Assembly (NCBI GenBank): GCA_035477595.1
Contig: DATIKM010000112.1
Location: 1-58,616 of the forward strand
DNA from: DATIKM01 sp035477595
Lineage (GTDB): Bacteria > Armatimonadota > Chthonomonadetes > Chthonomonadales > CAJBBX01
DNA: 58,616 nt
Direction: 5' to 3'
Positions 8,477 through 16,119 of the stretch are shown here, piece by piece (the first letter of the stretch is position 1; every line of letters starts with the position of its first letter). The notes under the pieces were generated by a model. The model was given only the letters and a program-made list of their open reading frames with translations, did no database searches and was not told the DNA's origin. Made by a program: the position numbers and the translations under genes.

Positions 8477-9313
8477 ATGAGCCAACGGCTGACCCTGGGC
8501 CACAGCCCAGACTCCGATGACGCCTTCATGTTCTACGCGCTGGCCGAGGGACTGGTCGACACGCAGGGACTGGAGTTCGACCACGTTCTACGCGACATCC
8601 AGACCTTGAACGAGTGGGCGCGGGAGGGAAGGCTAGACTGCACCGCTATTTCAGTGCACGCCTATCCCTACGTGGCCGAGCGCTACGCCATCCTGGGCCA
8701 CGGGGCCAGCATGGGAGACGGCTACGGGCCGATGGTGGTGGCTCGCGAACCGATCACGACCAGAGAGCTTGCGCAGGCAACGATTGCCGTGCCCGGCGAG
8801 CTGACGAGTGCGTTTCTGGCGCTCGGCCTCTACTTCGCCGGCCCCTTCCGCTATGAGGTCATGCACTTCGACCGCATACTGGAAGCCGTGTCGGCCGGCC
8901 GTGTCGACGCCGGCCTCATCATCCACGAGGGCCAGCTCACCCATGGCGAGGGCGGGCTGGTCACGGTAGTCGACCTCGGGGCATGGTGGCGAGCAGAGAC
9001 CGGGCTGCCACTACCGCTCGGGGTGAACTGCGTCCGGAAGGAGATGCCGGCAGACATGCGCCAGCGGGTGTCTCAGGCACTGCGTGAGAGCATCCGCTAC
9101 GGGCTCGAGCATCGCAGCGAGGCGCTTGCCCACGCGATGCGCTACGCCCGGGAGATGACTGTTGAGATTGCGGACCGATTCGTGGGCATGTACGTGAATG
9201 CGTGGACCCTCGACATGGGCGAACGCGGACGCGAGAGCATTCGCCTCTTCCTTGATCGGGGAGCGCAGCGTGGCCTGGCGCCGAAGGCCGGCCGCATCGA
9301 GTTCGTCGACTGA
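8477..9313 (+). CDS. MqnA/MqnD-family protein, probable 1,4-dihydroxy-6-naphthoate synthase of the futalosine menaquinone route
   Basis: A 278-aa soluble protein with the periplasmic-binding-protein-like fold of the MqnA/MqnD group. The N-terminus LGHSPDSDDAFMFYALAEG matches the SPxxDDxFMF signature of that group. Later hallmarks are CTAISVHAYPYV, GDGYGPMVVA, TIAVPGELTSAFLAL, DAGLIIHEGQLT and the GLPLPLGVN turn. In the futalosine route MqnD converts cyclic dehypoxanthine futalosine to dihydroxynaphthoate. The SPDSDD variant belongs to the less-characterised branch, so the exact step is not certain. No other mqn gene is in the window. The ATG at 8477 is 80 nt after the protease stop; an upstream in-frame extension overlaps the protease and is a shadow. 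Confidence 0.72.
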   Translation: MSQRLTLGHSPDSDDAFMFYALAEGLVDTQGLEFDHVLRDIQTLNEWAREGRLDCTAISVHAYPYVAERYAILGHGASMGDGYGPMVVAREPITTRELAQATIAVPGELTSAFLALGLYFAGPFRYEVMHFDRILEAVSAGRVDAGLIIHEGQLTHGEGGLVTVVDLGAWWRAETGLPLPLGVNCVRKEMPADMRQRVSQALRESIRYGLEHRSEALAHAMRYAREMTVEIADRFVGMYVNAWTLDMGERGRESIRLFLDRGAQRGLAPKAGRIEFVD

Positions 9314-9325
9314 GGTGGCTCTGGC

Positions 9326-9646
9326 CTATTCCGTGTCGCCAAACAGCGCCTGGAATCGCGGAGAGAGGTGGTGCTCGATGGCGGAGAAGGAGAGGTCGAA
9401 TGCCATCGTCCACAGCAGGATCACCGCGTCATCGCGAGGCAGGTCCAGCACGCGGGAGAAGAAGTCCTTCAGGATGTCCTCGTAGGTGTCCTTCGGCTCG
9501 CGGAGCTCTATCGGTTTGCGCAGTTGGCCCTGGAAGACGTCCTCAGCCATTCGGTCCAGGAAGTCGCGGACGTTGGCCGGGGTGGCATGCTCCAGGTTGG
9601 CGCCGAACTCCCTCCGGATGGCGGCGCGGAACTCCTCTATCCGCAA
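9326..9646 (-). CDS. Small hypothetical protein (106 aa)
   Basis: A soluble, acidic, all-helical-looking protein without a signal peptide. It has an amphipathic N-terminus (RIEEFRAAIRREFG), EDVFQGQLRKPIELREPKDT in the middle and a hydrophobic C-terminal third (DAVILLWTMAFDLSFSAIEH). The start is TTG 9646, supported by GAGGA five bases upstream; there is no ATG. It converges with the MqnA/MqnD-like gene with only 12 bp between the stops and no room for a classical terminator. I do not recognise the family. It lies 125 bp downstream of pfkA on the same strand and could be the last gene of that transcript. Confidence 0.6.
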   Translation of the reverse strand: MRIEEFRAAIRREFGANLEHATPANVRDFLDRMAEDVFQGQLRKPIELREPKDTYEDILKDFFSRVLDLPRDDAVILLWTMAFDLSFSAIEHHLSPRFQALFGDTE

Positions 9647-9771
9647 CGTGTTCCTCGTTTCCCCTTGCCTGAGAGAGGCGCCTTCACGTGTCGCACGGCG
9701 TTGGCGATCCTGTCACCCGCAGCGCCAGCGCCCTGGCACCTGCCTCTGTTGGGCGAGAGCCGGGGCCGCGC

Positions 9772-10734
9772 TCAGGTGGCCATCACGTCGACGAGAGCCA
9801 GGAGCCCCTCATCCAACGGCCGGCTCCCGCACTCCACGGACTCGATGGGCGAGCGCACCGTGCAGCCGCGCATGAGCCCGACCATGGTCGCCTCCTCGCC
9901 GTCCAGCAGGGCGCAGACTGCCTCAGCGCCGAAGCGGGTAGCCATCTCGCGGTCGCGCGCCGACGGAGCGCCCCCCCTCTGGATGTGGCCTATGACCGCC
10001 AGGCGCGTCTCGATGCCGGTCACCTGAGTGATCGTGGCCGCAATATCGGACCCCCGAGCGGCGCCTTCTGCCACGACGATGATGCAGGACAGCTTCCCGC
10101 GGTCCTGCCACGTCTGTATCCGCTGGCAGAGGCGCAGCATGTCGTGCCGCACCTCGGGGATGATCGCCGCTTCTGCTCCTCCTGCAATGGAGACCGTGAG
10201 AGCGATCGCGCCGTTGAGCCTTCCCATCACCTCGACGACGAAGACCCGGTCGTGGGAGGTTGCCGTGTCGCGGATCTTGTCGATAGCCTCGAGCGCCGTG
10301 TTGACGGCCGTGTCGAAGCCGATCGTGTACTCCGTGCCCGGGATGTCGTTGTCGATCGTGCCGGGTACGCCCGCAACCCGAACGCCGCAAGCGCGGTGCA
10401 CAGCGAGCCCGCCACGATAGGACCCGTCGCCCCCAATGATCACCAGCCCGTCGATGCCGTTCTCCGCGATCTGCCGCGTGGCGCGGCCCTGGCCCTCAGG
10501 CGTCCGGAACTCGGCGCTGCGCGCCGTCCTGAGGATGGTACCGCCACGGTTGATGATGCCGCTCACCGACGACGAGCCCATGGGCCGCACGTGGCCGTGT
10601 AGAAGCCCGTGGAATCCGCGCTCGATGCCCAGCACCTCTAGGCCGCGCTCCACGGCGGTGCGCACGACGGCGCGGACCGCCGCGTTCATGCCGGGGGCAT
10701 CGCCGCCGCTCGTCATCACTCCGATACGCCTCAT
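9772..10734 (-). CDS. pfkA: ATP-dependent 6-phosphofructokinase
   Basis: A glycolytic kinase converting fructose 6-phosphate to fructose 1,6-bisphosphate; 320 aa, the length of short bacterial PfkA. Seen: the nucleotide loop MTSGGDAPGMNAAVR, IIGGDGSYRG (the Gly before Asp-Gly-Ser marks the ATP-using rather than PPi-using form), the catalytic PGTIDNDIPGTEYTIGFDTA, and MGRLNGAIAL near the active site. The ATG at 10734 is chosen because GGAGG sits just upstream (GGAGGTGGC then ATG); the frame opens slightly earlier at 10752. It is 28 bp downstream of the PfkB-type sugar kinase, which suggests a two-gene sugar phosphorylation unit feeding glycolysis. Confidence 0.95.
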   Translation of the reverse strand: MRRIGVMTSGGDAPGMNAAVRAVVRTAVERGLEVLGIERGFHGLLHGHVRPMGSSSVSGIINRGGTILRTARSAEFRTPEGQGRATRQIAENGIDGLVIIGGDGSYRGGLAVHRACGVRVAGVPGTIDNDIPGTEYTIGFDTAVNTALEAIDKIRDTATSHDRVFVVEVMGRLNGAIALTVSIAGGAEAAIIPEVRHDMLRLCQRIQTWQDRGKLSCIIVVAEGAARGSDIAATITQVTGIETRLAVIGHIQRGGAPSARDREMATRFGAEAVCALLDGEEATMVGLMRGCTVRSPIESVECGSRPLDEGLLALVDVMAT

Positions 10735-10762
10735 GCCACCTCCGGAGTCCATCGCACGCCGC

Positions 10763-11743
10763 CTACCTGCCCGTTTCCAGGAATCGCTCCACGGCCTCGC
10801 GGTCCGGCAGGGCCGGAATGGCCCCGCGAGAGGTGGTGGTCAGGGCGCCGACGGCGCACGCATAGCGAACCGCATCCGCGACCACCTCCGGTGCAAGCAG
10901 GCGCAGATCTTTGCGCGACGGTGCGGCCTGCACGAGCCGCGCGAGCAGGCCTGCCACAAAACCATCCCCTGCGCCCGTCGTGTCGATAGCGTTAACGGCG
11001 AAGCCCGGCACGACGCCACAGCAGCCGCTCGCATGGCGCCAGAGCGCTCCGCCAGCGCCGAGCGTGACGGTCACGAGCGAGGCGCGTCGCGCCGCCTCAG
11101 CCAGACGATGCAGGCCGTCCTCGGGCGTCGTTGCGCCCGTCAGGAAGGCCGCCTCGGCTTCGCTGACCTTCACCACGTCGGCGATCGGCAGCGGCTGTGC
11201 CATGCGCCGAGCAGCCGTGGTCAGATCGGGCCATAGAGGCGGACGCAGGTTCGGGTCGTAGGAGACAATGCACCCCGCCCTCCGCGCCGCGAGGACGGCG
11301 TGCCGGGTCGCGCTGCGCGCAGGCTCACCGATGAGCGAGATGCTGCCGAAGTGCAGCGCCCTTGCGCCTCTGACCAGGTCCAGGTCAACCTCCGACGGCC
11401 GGTAGAGCATGTCGGCGGCCGGGTGGCGATAGAAGCTGAAATCCCGCTCACCGTCGGCCTGAAGAGACACAAAGGCGAGCGCGGTCCGCGCGGTGGTGGA
11501 GAAGCGCATCGACCGGGTCTCCACCCCGTTGGCGGCAAGCGTGGAGCGGAGGCAATGGCCAAACGGATCGTCGCCGACCTTCCCCAGGAAGGCCGCGCGC
11601 ATCCCCAGGCGCGCGGCCCCCACGGCGACATTGGCGGGCGCTCCCCCGGGAGCCTTGACGAAGCCCGACGCCTCCGCGACGCTGACGCAAGTCTCCAGCG
11701 CGACGAAGTCGATGAGCGCCTCTCCAAGACACACGATGTCCAT
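10763..11743 (-). CDS. PfkB-family carbohydrate kinase, probable fructokinase
   Basis: A 326-aa ribokinase-fold sugar kinase. The first PfkB signature region is APGGAPANVAVGAARLG (~residues 31-47) and the second, carrying the catalytic base, is IDTTGAGDGFVAGLLARL (~260-277). KVGDDPFG and the lid strand (SFYRHPAADML) resemble bacterial fructokinases more than ribokinases, though adenosine, ketodeoxygluconate or other specificities cannot be excluded. It is on the same strand as pfkA and upstream of it, consistent with fructose entering glycolysis as fructose 6-phosphate. The ATG at 11743 begins MDIVCLGEALID, the expected first strand. Confidence 0.85.
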   Translation of the reverse strand: MDIVCLGEALIDFVALETCVSVAEASGFVKAPGGAPANVAVGAARLGMRAAFLGKVGDDPFGHCLRSTLAANGVETRSMRFSTTARTALAFVSLQADGERDFSFYRHPAADMLYRPSEVDLDLVRGARALHFGSISLIGEPARSATRHAVLAARRAGCIVSYDPNLRPPLWPDLTTAARRMAQPLPIADVVKVSEAEAAFLTGATTPEDGLHRLAEAARRASLVTVTLGAGGALWRHASGCCGVVPGFAVNAIDTTGAGDGFVAGLLARLVQAAPSRKDLRLLAPEVVADAVRYACAVGALTTTSRGAIPALPDREAVERFLETGR

Positions 11744-11794
11744 CGGCGACGGGGCTCCCGCGGGGTGAGTGAAGGCGCTGCTCGCCGTGGCGCC

Positions 11795-12334
11795 TCAGGA
11801 CTCGGGTTCGATAATGCCGTAGTTGCCGTCCCGACGGCGGTACATCACGCTGTAGGCGCCGGTCTCCTCATTGAGGAACAGGAAGAAGTCGTGGTCCGAC
11901 AACTCCATCTGCAGGGCGGCCTCGTCGGCCGGCATGGGCTTAATCGGGAACCGCTTGCGGCGCACAATCCGGGGAGTCGGTTCCTCCTCAGCTTCCATCA
12001 GGACCCCTTCGCTGAGGTCGACGGCCTTCTCCGGACTGGGCCGGCGGTGATCGTCGCGCACCTTGGTCTTGAACCGCTTGACGCGCCGCTCGATCTTCTC
12101 GATGGCGTTGTCGACGGCCGCGTGGAGATCGGCGCTTCGCTCCTCGCTGCGCAAATCGACATTGTCGCCCACCATGGATAGCTCAACGATGTGGATGCCC
12201 CGCTCAAAGGCGTGACGGATCTCGGCCTCGTCGATGCGCCGGAACAGCCGGTCCAGCTTGGCAAGCTTCCTCTCTGCGTAGCGCTGGAGCGACTCCGGGA
12301 TCGGGTCGCTCTTGCCCCTGATCGTCAGCCTCAC
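11795..12334 (-). CDS. hpf: Long-form ribosome hibernation promoting factor (HPF/RaiA)
   Basis: A 179-aa protein that binds the 30S decoding region and dimerises ribosomes in stationary phase. The N-terminal domain (residues 1-~100) starts RLTIRGKSDPIPESLQRYAE and has the helix and strand pattern of RaiA. A linker is followed by the C-terminal dimerisation domain (FPIKPMPADEAALQMELSDH, then FFLFLNEETGAYSVMYRRRD), so this is the long form. The start GTG at 12334 forms GTGA with the ispDF stop; an earlier in-frame ATG at 12397 would extend into ispDF and adds non-homologous residues. Coupling to ispDF is unusual. Confidence 0.93.
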   Translation of the reverse strand: MRLTIRGKSDPIPESLQRYAERKLAKLDRLFRRIDEAEIRHAFERGIHIVELSMVGDNVDLRSEERSADLHAAVDNAIEKIERRVKRFKTKVRDDHRRPSPEKAVDLSEGVLMEAEEEPTPRIVRRKRFPIKPMPADEAALQMELSDHDFFLFLNEETGAYSVMYRRRDGNYGIIEPES

Positions 12335-13524
12335 GGTCCTATCTCCCCGTCGTTGCCGGTCGCGAGAACGCGCGAGAGCGATGCGACCGCCCAGCACGCC
12401 ATCCCCTCGTCCCGCCCCACGAAACCCATGCGCTCCGATGTGGTCGCCTTCACGTTCACACAGTCGGCTGCCACACCCAGCGCGTGCGCGATGGCAGAAC
12501 GCATCGCATCGCGGTAAGGGCCGATGCGCGGCCGCTGTGCGAGCAGCGTGACGTCCACGTTCTGGACACGCCAGCCGCGTTCCCGCAGCTGCTGCGCGAC
12601 TTCTATAGCGAACTCGATGCTGGGCCTGTCCTTGTGAGCCGCTTCTGTGTCAGGAAAGAGCACGCCGATGTCCCCGAGACCTGCGGCGCCGAGTAGCGCG
12701 TCACACACAGCGTGTAGGAGGACATCGGCATCCGAATGCCCTGCCAGGCCCTTCTCGTGCGGTATGCCAACGCCACCCAGCCACAGCGGACGCCCCTCGG
12801 TCAGGGCGTGCACATCATACCCGAAGCCCACGCGCACGTCCGGCGCCGCGGTCCGGACGCCGCAGAGGATCGCCTCGGCGCGTGGAACGTCCTCGGGGTG
12901 CGTCACCTTGATGTTGTGCTCCTCTCCCGCCACCACGACCACGGGGAAGCCTGCCGCCTCTAGGACCGCCGACTCATCCGTCATCGAGAGCGCCCTGTCG
13001 CCGAGGCGATCGTACGCCACTCGCAAGTGGGTTGCGCGGGCGCCCTGTGGCGTCTGCACTCGCCACAGGCCCTCGCGGGCGATGGTCTCCGTGACCCGAC
13101 CCTCGGGGTCGGCGCGCTTGACGGTATCGCTAACCGGCAAGCCCGGCACTGCGGCGCCATGGAGCCGCACCGCTTCGATGATGCGCGTCACGAGGCTCCC
13201 GATCACGGCCGGACGGGCGGCGTCATGCACCAGCACGATGTCGCACTGCGGCGGCAGCGCTGCCAGCCCCGCGCGCACCGAGGCAGCGCGACTGGCTCCG
13301 CCCGGAACCACGGCGCAGACCCGGTCATACGAAGCGCAGTGCGCGATGAGCGCGTCCACCTCGTCGGGTCTGGCGACCACGACGATGGCGCCGACTTCCT
13401 GATGACGTTGCAATGCACCGACCGTCCAGTCAATGAGCGGCCGGCCGGCGACCTCGATCCAGATCTTGTTCCGCCAGCTACCGAGCCTTTCGCCCCGGCC
13501 CGCCGCCGGGACGACCACGCCCAC
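12331..13524 (-). CDS. ispDF: Bifunctional IspD/IspF enzyme of the MEP isoprenoid pathway
   Basis: A fusion of 2-C-methyl-D-erythritol 4-phosphate cytidylyltransferase (IspD, residues 1-~225) and 2,4-cyclodiphosphate synthase (IspF, ~230-397), non-consecutive steps of the MEP route. IspD shows VVPAAGRGERLG at the N-terminus, VLVHDAARP and VQTPQ. IspF shows the metal-ligand motifs GYDVHAL and GHSDADVLLHAV, plus GLGDIGVLFPDT and KATTSERMGFVG. The start is GTG at 13524, which lies 47 nt inside the 3' end of the PIN-TRAM gene; no later start keeps the AAGRG loop. It is followed by hpf with GTGA overlap. Confidence 0.96.
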   Translation of the reverse strand: MGVVVPAAGRGERLGSWRNKIWIEVAGRPLIDWTVGALQRHQEVGAIVVVARPDEVDALIAHCASYDRVCAVVPGGASRAASVRAGLAALPPQCDIVLVHDAARPAVIGSLVTRIIEAVRLHGAAVPGLPVSDTVKRADPEGRVTETIAREGLWRVQTPQGARATHLRVAYDRLGDRALSMTDESAVLEAAGFPVVVVAGEEHNIKVTHPEDVPRAEAILCGVRTAAPDVRVGFGYDVHALTEGRPLWLGGVGIPHEKGLAGHSDADVLLHAVCDALLGAAGLGDIGVLFPDTEAAHKDRPSIEFAIEVAQQLRERGWRVQNVDVTLLAQRPRIGPYRDAMRSAIAHALGVAADCVNVKATTSERMGFVGRDEGMACWAVASLSRVLATGNDGEIGP

Positions 13525-14671
13525 CGTCCCCGTTGTCGTCTCCCTCGCCTCCAGGATCCTTTGTGCGCGCGAAGATCATCTTGCCGGCGACCGTCTGCAG
13601 GACGCTCGTGACCACCACGTCCCGCGTCTCGCCGATGGCGCGCCGGCCGTCCTCAACCACGATCATCGTGCCGTCGTCCAGGTAGGCGACGCCCTGGTTC
13701 GGCTCTTTGCCCTCCCGGATGATGGTGACGCTCATCTCCTCCCCAGGGAGGACGACGGGCTTAAGGGCGTTCGCCAGCTCGTTGACGTTCATCACGCTGA
13801 CGCCCTGCAGACCCGCCACCTTGTTGAGGTTGAAGTCATTGGTTACGATCGTGCCCTTGAGCTTCCTCGCGAGCGCCACCAAGCGCGTATCGACCTCAGT
13901 GCCGACGGCTCCTCCGATCAGATGGTCGTGCGACCTGACCACCAGGGGGAACTCCTTCTGCATCTGGTTCAGAATGTCCAGACCGCGGCGGCCGCGAGCC
14001 CTCTTCAGCGGATCCGCCGAGTCGGCGATGTGCTGCAGCTCGTCGAGCACGAAGCCCGGCACGTAAAGCGAGCCCTGGATGAAGCCCGTGCGACGGATGT
14101 CCGCGATGCGGCCGTCGATAATCACGTTGGTGTCAAGGAGTTTGGCGTCCGCGACCTCGGGTTCGGCGGCTTCGGCGACGAGAGCACGAACGGGGGGCCG
14201 GAACCACAGCTCGTCCTTCATGCTGAGCATGGCACGGATGCCGAGGTAACCGAACGACACGAGCAGTACGACGAAGGAGGGAATGAACAGGGCGGGTGCG
14301 TCTGCGAGCACCCGCGTCAGCAGCAGGTAGAAGGGCAGGCTCAGCATCACGCCAAGGCACGTACCCAACGCCACGGCGACCTTGTCGCGGGCAGACATCC
14401 GCTCGATAGCGTTGCCGGTCTGCACGACGTAGCGCGCGGTTGCAGGACCGAGGAACGTGGCCAGAAGGACGCCGAGCATCGCCATGGCGGCAGCTGTCGC
14501 CGGCACGTAGGCCGGGTAGGTGGCAGCCAGTTCGCGAATGGTGGCGCGCACGAGCGACATCCCCGCGACATCCGGCAGGTTGGGCAACGACAAGCCGGCC
14601 GTCAGGCCAATCGCTCCGAGAAGCAGCGCGAAGAGCGCGCTGAACAACTGGGTAAAGCTGCGCAGGTTCAA
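13478..14671 (-). CDS. Membrane PIN/TRAM-domain protein (YacL-like putative RNase)
   Basis: A 397-aa protein. Four membrane helices occupy residues ~5-140 (LFSALFALLLGAIGLTAGLS; AAAMAMLGVLLATFL; VAVALGTCLGVMLSLPFYLL; LFIPSFVVLLVSFGYLGIRA). The PIN nuclease domain follows, with acidic residues in KLLDTNVIIDGRIADI and KGTIVTNDFNLNKVAGL, then a TRAM domain (GEEMSVTIIREGKEPNQGVA, then YLDDGTMIVVEDGR). The tail is Gly/Arg/Asp-rich. The chosen start is TTG 14671 with GGAGG 11 nt upstream; it makes a TTGA overlap with a possible upstream ORF. Such proteins are typically next to ispD in many bacteria, as here. The RNase role is inferred from the family. Confidence 0.9.
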   Translation of the reverse strand: MNLRSFTQLFSALFALLLGAIGLTAGLSLPNLPDVAGMSLVRATIRELAATYPAYVPATAAAMAMLGVLLATFLGPATARYVVQTGNAIERMSARDKVAVALGTCLGVMLSLPFYLLLTRVLADAPALFIPSFVVLLVSFGYLGIRAMLSMKDELWFRPPVRALVAEAAEPEVADAKLLDTNVIIDGRIADIRRTGFIQGSLYVPGFVLDELQHIADSADPLKRARGRRGLDILNQMQKEFPLVVRSHDHLIGGAVGTEVDTRLVALARKLKGTIVTNDFNLNKVAGLQGVSVMNVNELANALKPVVLPGEEMSVTIIREGKEPNQGVAYLDDGTMIVVEDGRRAIGETRDVVVTSVLQTVAGKMIFARTKDPGGEGDDNGDGGRGRPGGGPGRKAR

Positions 14672-15012
14672 TGCTTTGCTGGCCTCCTCGCTCGGGTGAG
14701 CACCGTCATGGGCACTCCGGTGGCGCCCGCAACCGCCAGCACGACACGAAGCGCAACAGGGACGTTCCGCAACGCTTGGGCGCCGAGATCGGAGAGGCAC
14801 GCATGCAGCAACGCAGGCCCGATGGTGCGGCGGCGCTCTGGGACAGGGACGCCTGCCGAATCGGGATGGATCGCGATGACTGACGAACGGGTTCCGCCAG
14901 GTCCCTCAGGCCTGCAGCCCGAGCACCACGCGAGCCCTGTCGCTGCCCGCGTGGCACCGCGCGTCGGGCTCAGGGTGAGGGGGCCCGGGCACGCGCCGCG
15001 GTAGGAGTGCAT
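14668..15012 (-). CDS. Possible small ORF upstream of the PIN-TRAM gene (doubtful)
   Basis: 114 codons from an ATG at 15012, ending in TTGA overlap with the PIN-TRAM start. The C-terminal half looks mildly protein-like (RTIGPALLHACLSDLGAQAL and a hydrophobic RVVLAVAGATGVPMTVL), and the third codon positions there are GC-rich. The first half is not convincing, and the plus strand is also open. GAGG about 11 nt before the ATG is weak support. I recognise no family. The alternative is that 14672-15206 is simply a long leader and promoter region. Confidence 0.25.
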   Translation of the reverse strand: MHSYRGACPGPLTLSPTRGATRAATGLAWCSGCRPEGPGGTRSSVIAIHPDSAGVPVPERRRTIGPALLHACLSDLGAQALRNVPVALRVVLAVAGATGVPMTVLTRARRPAKH

Positions 15013-15097
15013 GGTGACCAGACGTCCTCTAGGTCCGCAATCAAAGCGCGGCGAGCACGACTGCGGTACGGGCAGGAATCGGCAGTAATCAGCGCTC

Positions 15098-15148
15098 AGT
15101 ATACCACGGAGGCGCCGTCCCGACCGGCGGCCGCCTGTACGGTATACT
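15098..15148. promoter_or_regulatory. Divergent promoter region between the PIN-TRAM cluster and atpG
   Basis: Two TATACT -10 boxes point outwards: 15103-15098 on the minus strand and 15143-15148 on the plus strand, about 40 bp apart. The -35 elements are poor matches. The plus-strand box would give atpG a leader of about 50 nt. The remainder of 14672-15206 shows no further clear signal. Confidence 0.45.
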
Positions 15149-15206
15149 GCTGCTGACGCCCCCCGGGCGTCGCCGGTTTGCAGCGCTGCGAGGGAGTGAT
15201 CAGCCC

Positions 15207-16064
15207 ATGGCTACGATGCGTCAGATCCGCTCGCGCATACGGGTCGCACGCAACATCGAGCAGATCACCAAGGCCATGAAAATGGTCGCCGTCGCGCGTC
15301 TGAAGCGTGCCCAGGACCGCGTTCAGAACGCTCGACCCTACGCGGCCCGGATGCGCGACGTCGTTGCTAGCCTGGCCGCCACCACCGCTGAGCAGCAGCC
15401 GCACCCCCTATTGGTAAGACGGCCGGTGCGGCGCACCGGCATCGTTGTGATTACGGCCGACCGCGGGCTCTGCGGTTCGTATAATACGGCTGCCATCCGG
15501 CGCGCGCTGGAGCTGATCAACCGCGTGGACCGCAGTTCGCTGCGTCTGTACACCATCGGGCGCAAGGGCGAGCAGTTCCTCCGGAGGCGCGGCTATCCGA
15601 TCGCCGGGGTGTTCCGGGTGAACTCGAGCGCCCTCGCTCTTTCTGATGCGGCATCCATCGCCGCTGAACTGCGGCAGGCGTTCGAGACCGGCGAGGTCGA
15701 CGAAGTGGCGGTCGTCTACACCCAGTTCGTCTCGCCCGTCACCCACTTGCCGGCTGTCCTGCGGCTCCTGCCCATGGAGCCTCCTGCGCACGCCGGTCCG
15801 CCGGACCGGTACATCTTCGAGCCGCGGCCGCAGGCGCTCATCGGCCAGCTTGTCCCTCGATTCCTGGTGAACCAGGTGTTCCATGCCCTGCTCGAGTCCG
15901 TCGCCAGCGAGCATGGAGCGCGCATGTCATCCATGAGCGCGGCAACTGACAACGCCGCCACGATGATCAGTGGCCTCACACTCTCCCTGAACCGTGCCAG
16001 GCAGGCGGGCATCACGAAGGAGATCAGCGAGATCGTCGGCGGCGCAGAGGCGCTCAAGGGGTAG
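15207..16064 (+). CDS. atpG: F1Fo ATP synthase gamma subunit
   Basis: The central stalk subunit of F1 that couples rotation to catalysis; 285 aa, normal length. The N-terminal helix MATMRQIRSRIRVARNIEQI followed by TKAMKMVAVARL, the VVITADRGLCGSYNTAAIR strand-loop, and the C-terminal helix (NAATMISGLTLSLNRARQAG, then ITKEISEIVGGAEAL) are all canonical. The ATG at 15207 has GAGGGAG upstream. No other atp gene lies within the window: the left neighbour is a divergent PIN-TRAM gene and the right one a secreted GH13 enzyme, so gamma is separated from the usual atpA-atpG-atpD order. Confidence 0.96.
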   Translation: MATMRQIRSRIRVARNIEQITKAMKMVAVARLKRAQDRVQNARPYAARMRDVVASLAATTAEQQPHPLLVRRPVRRTGIVVITADRGLCGSYNTAAIRRALELINRVDRSSLRLYTIGRKGEQFLRRRGYPIAGVFRVNSSALALSDAASIAAELRQAFETGEVDEVAVVYTQFVSPVTHLPAVLRLLPMEPPAHAGPPDRYIFEPRPQALIGQLVPRFLVNQVFHALLESVASEHGARMSSMSAATDNAATMISGLTLSLNRARQAGITKEISEIVGGAEALKG

Positions 16065-16119
16065 CCTGCCGCGCGCCGCCGCGACGGCTCCGATGCGGTC
16101 ATCGAACAGGGAACTCCGC

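Noticed and set aside
13433..15004. Plus-strand open frame of 523 codons across the ispDF and PIN-TRAM genes and the gap
   Set aside because: His/Gln/Asp-rich shadow of the minus-strand genes; no start signal and no family resemblance.
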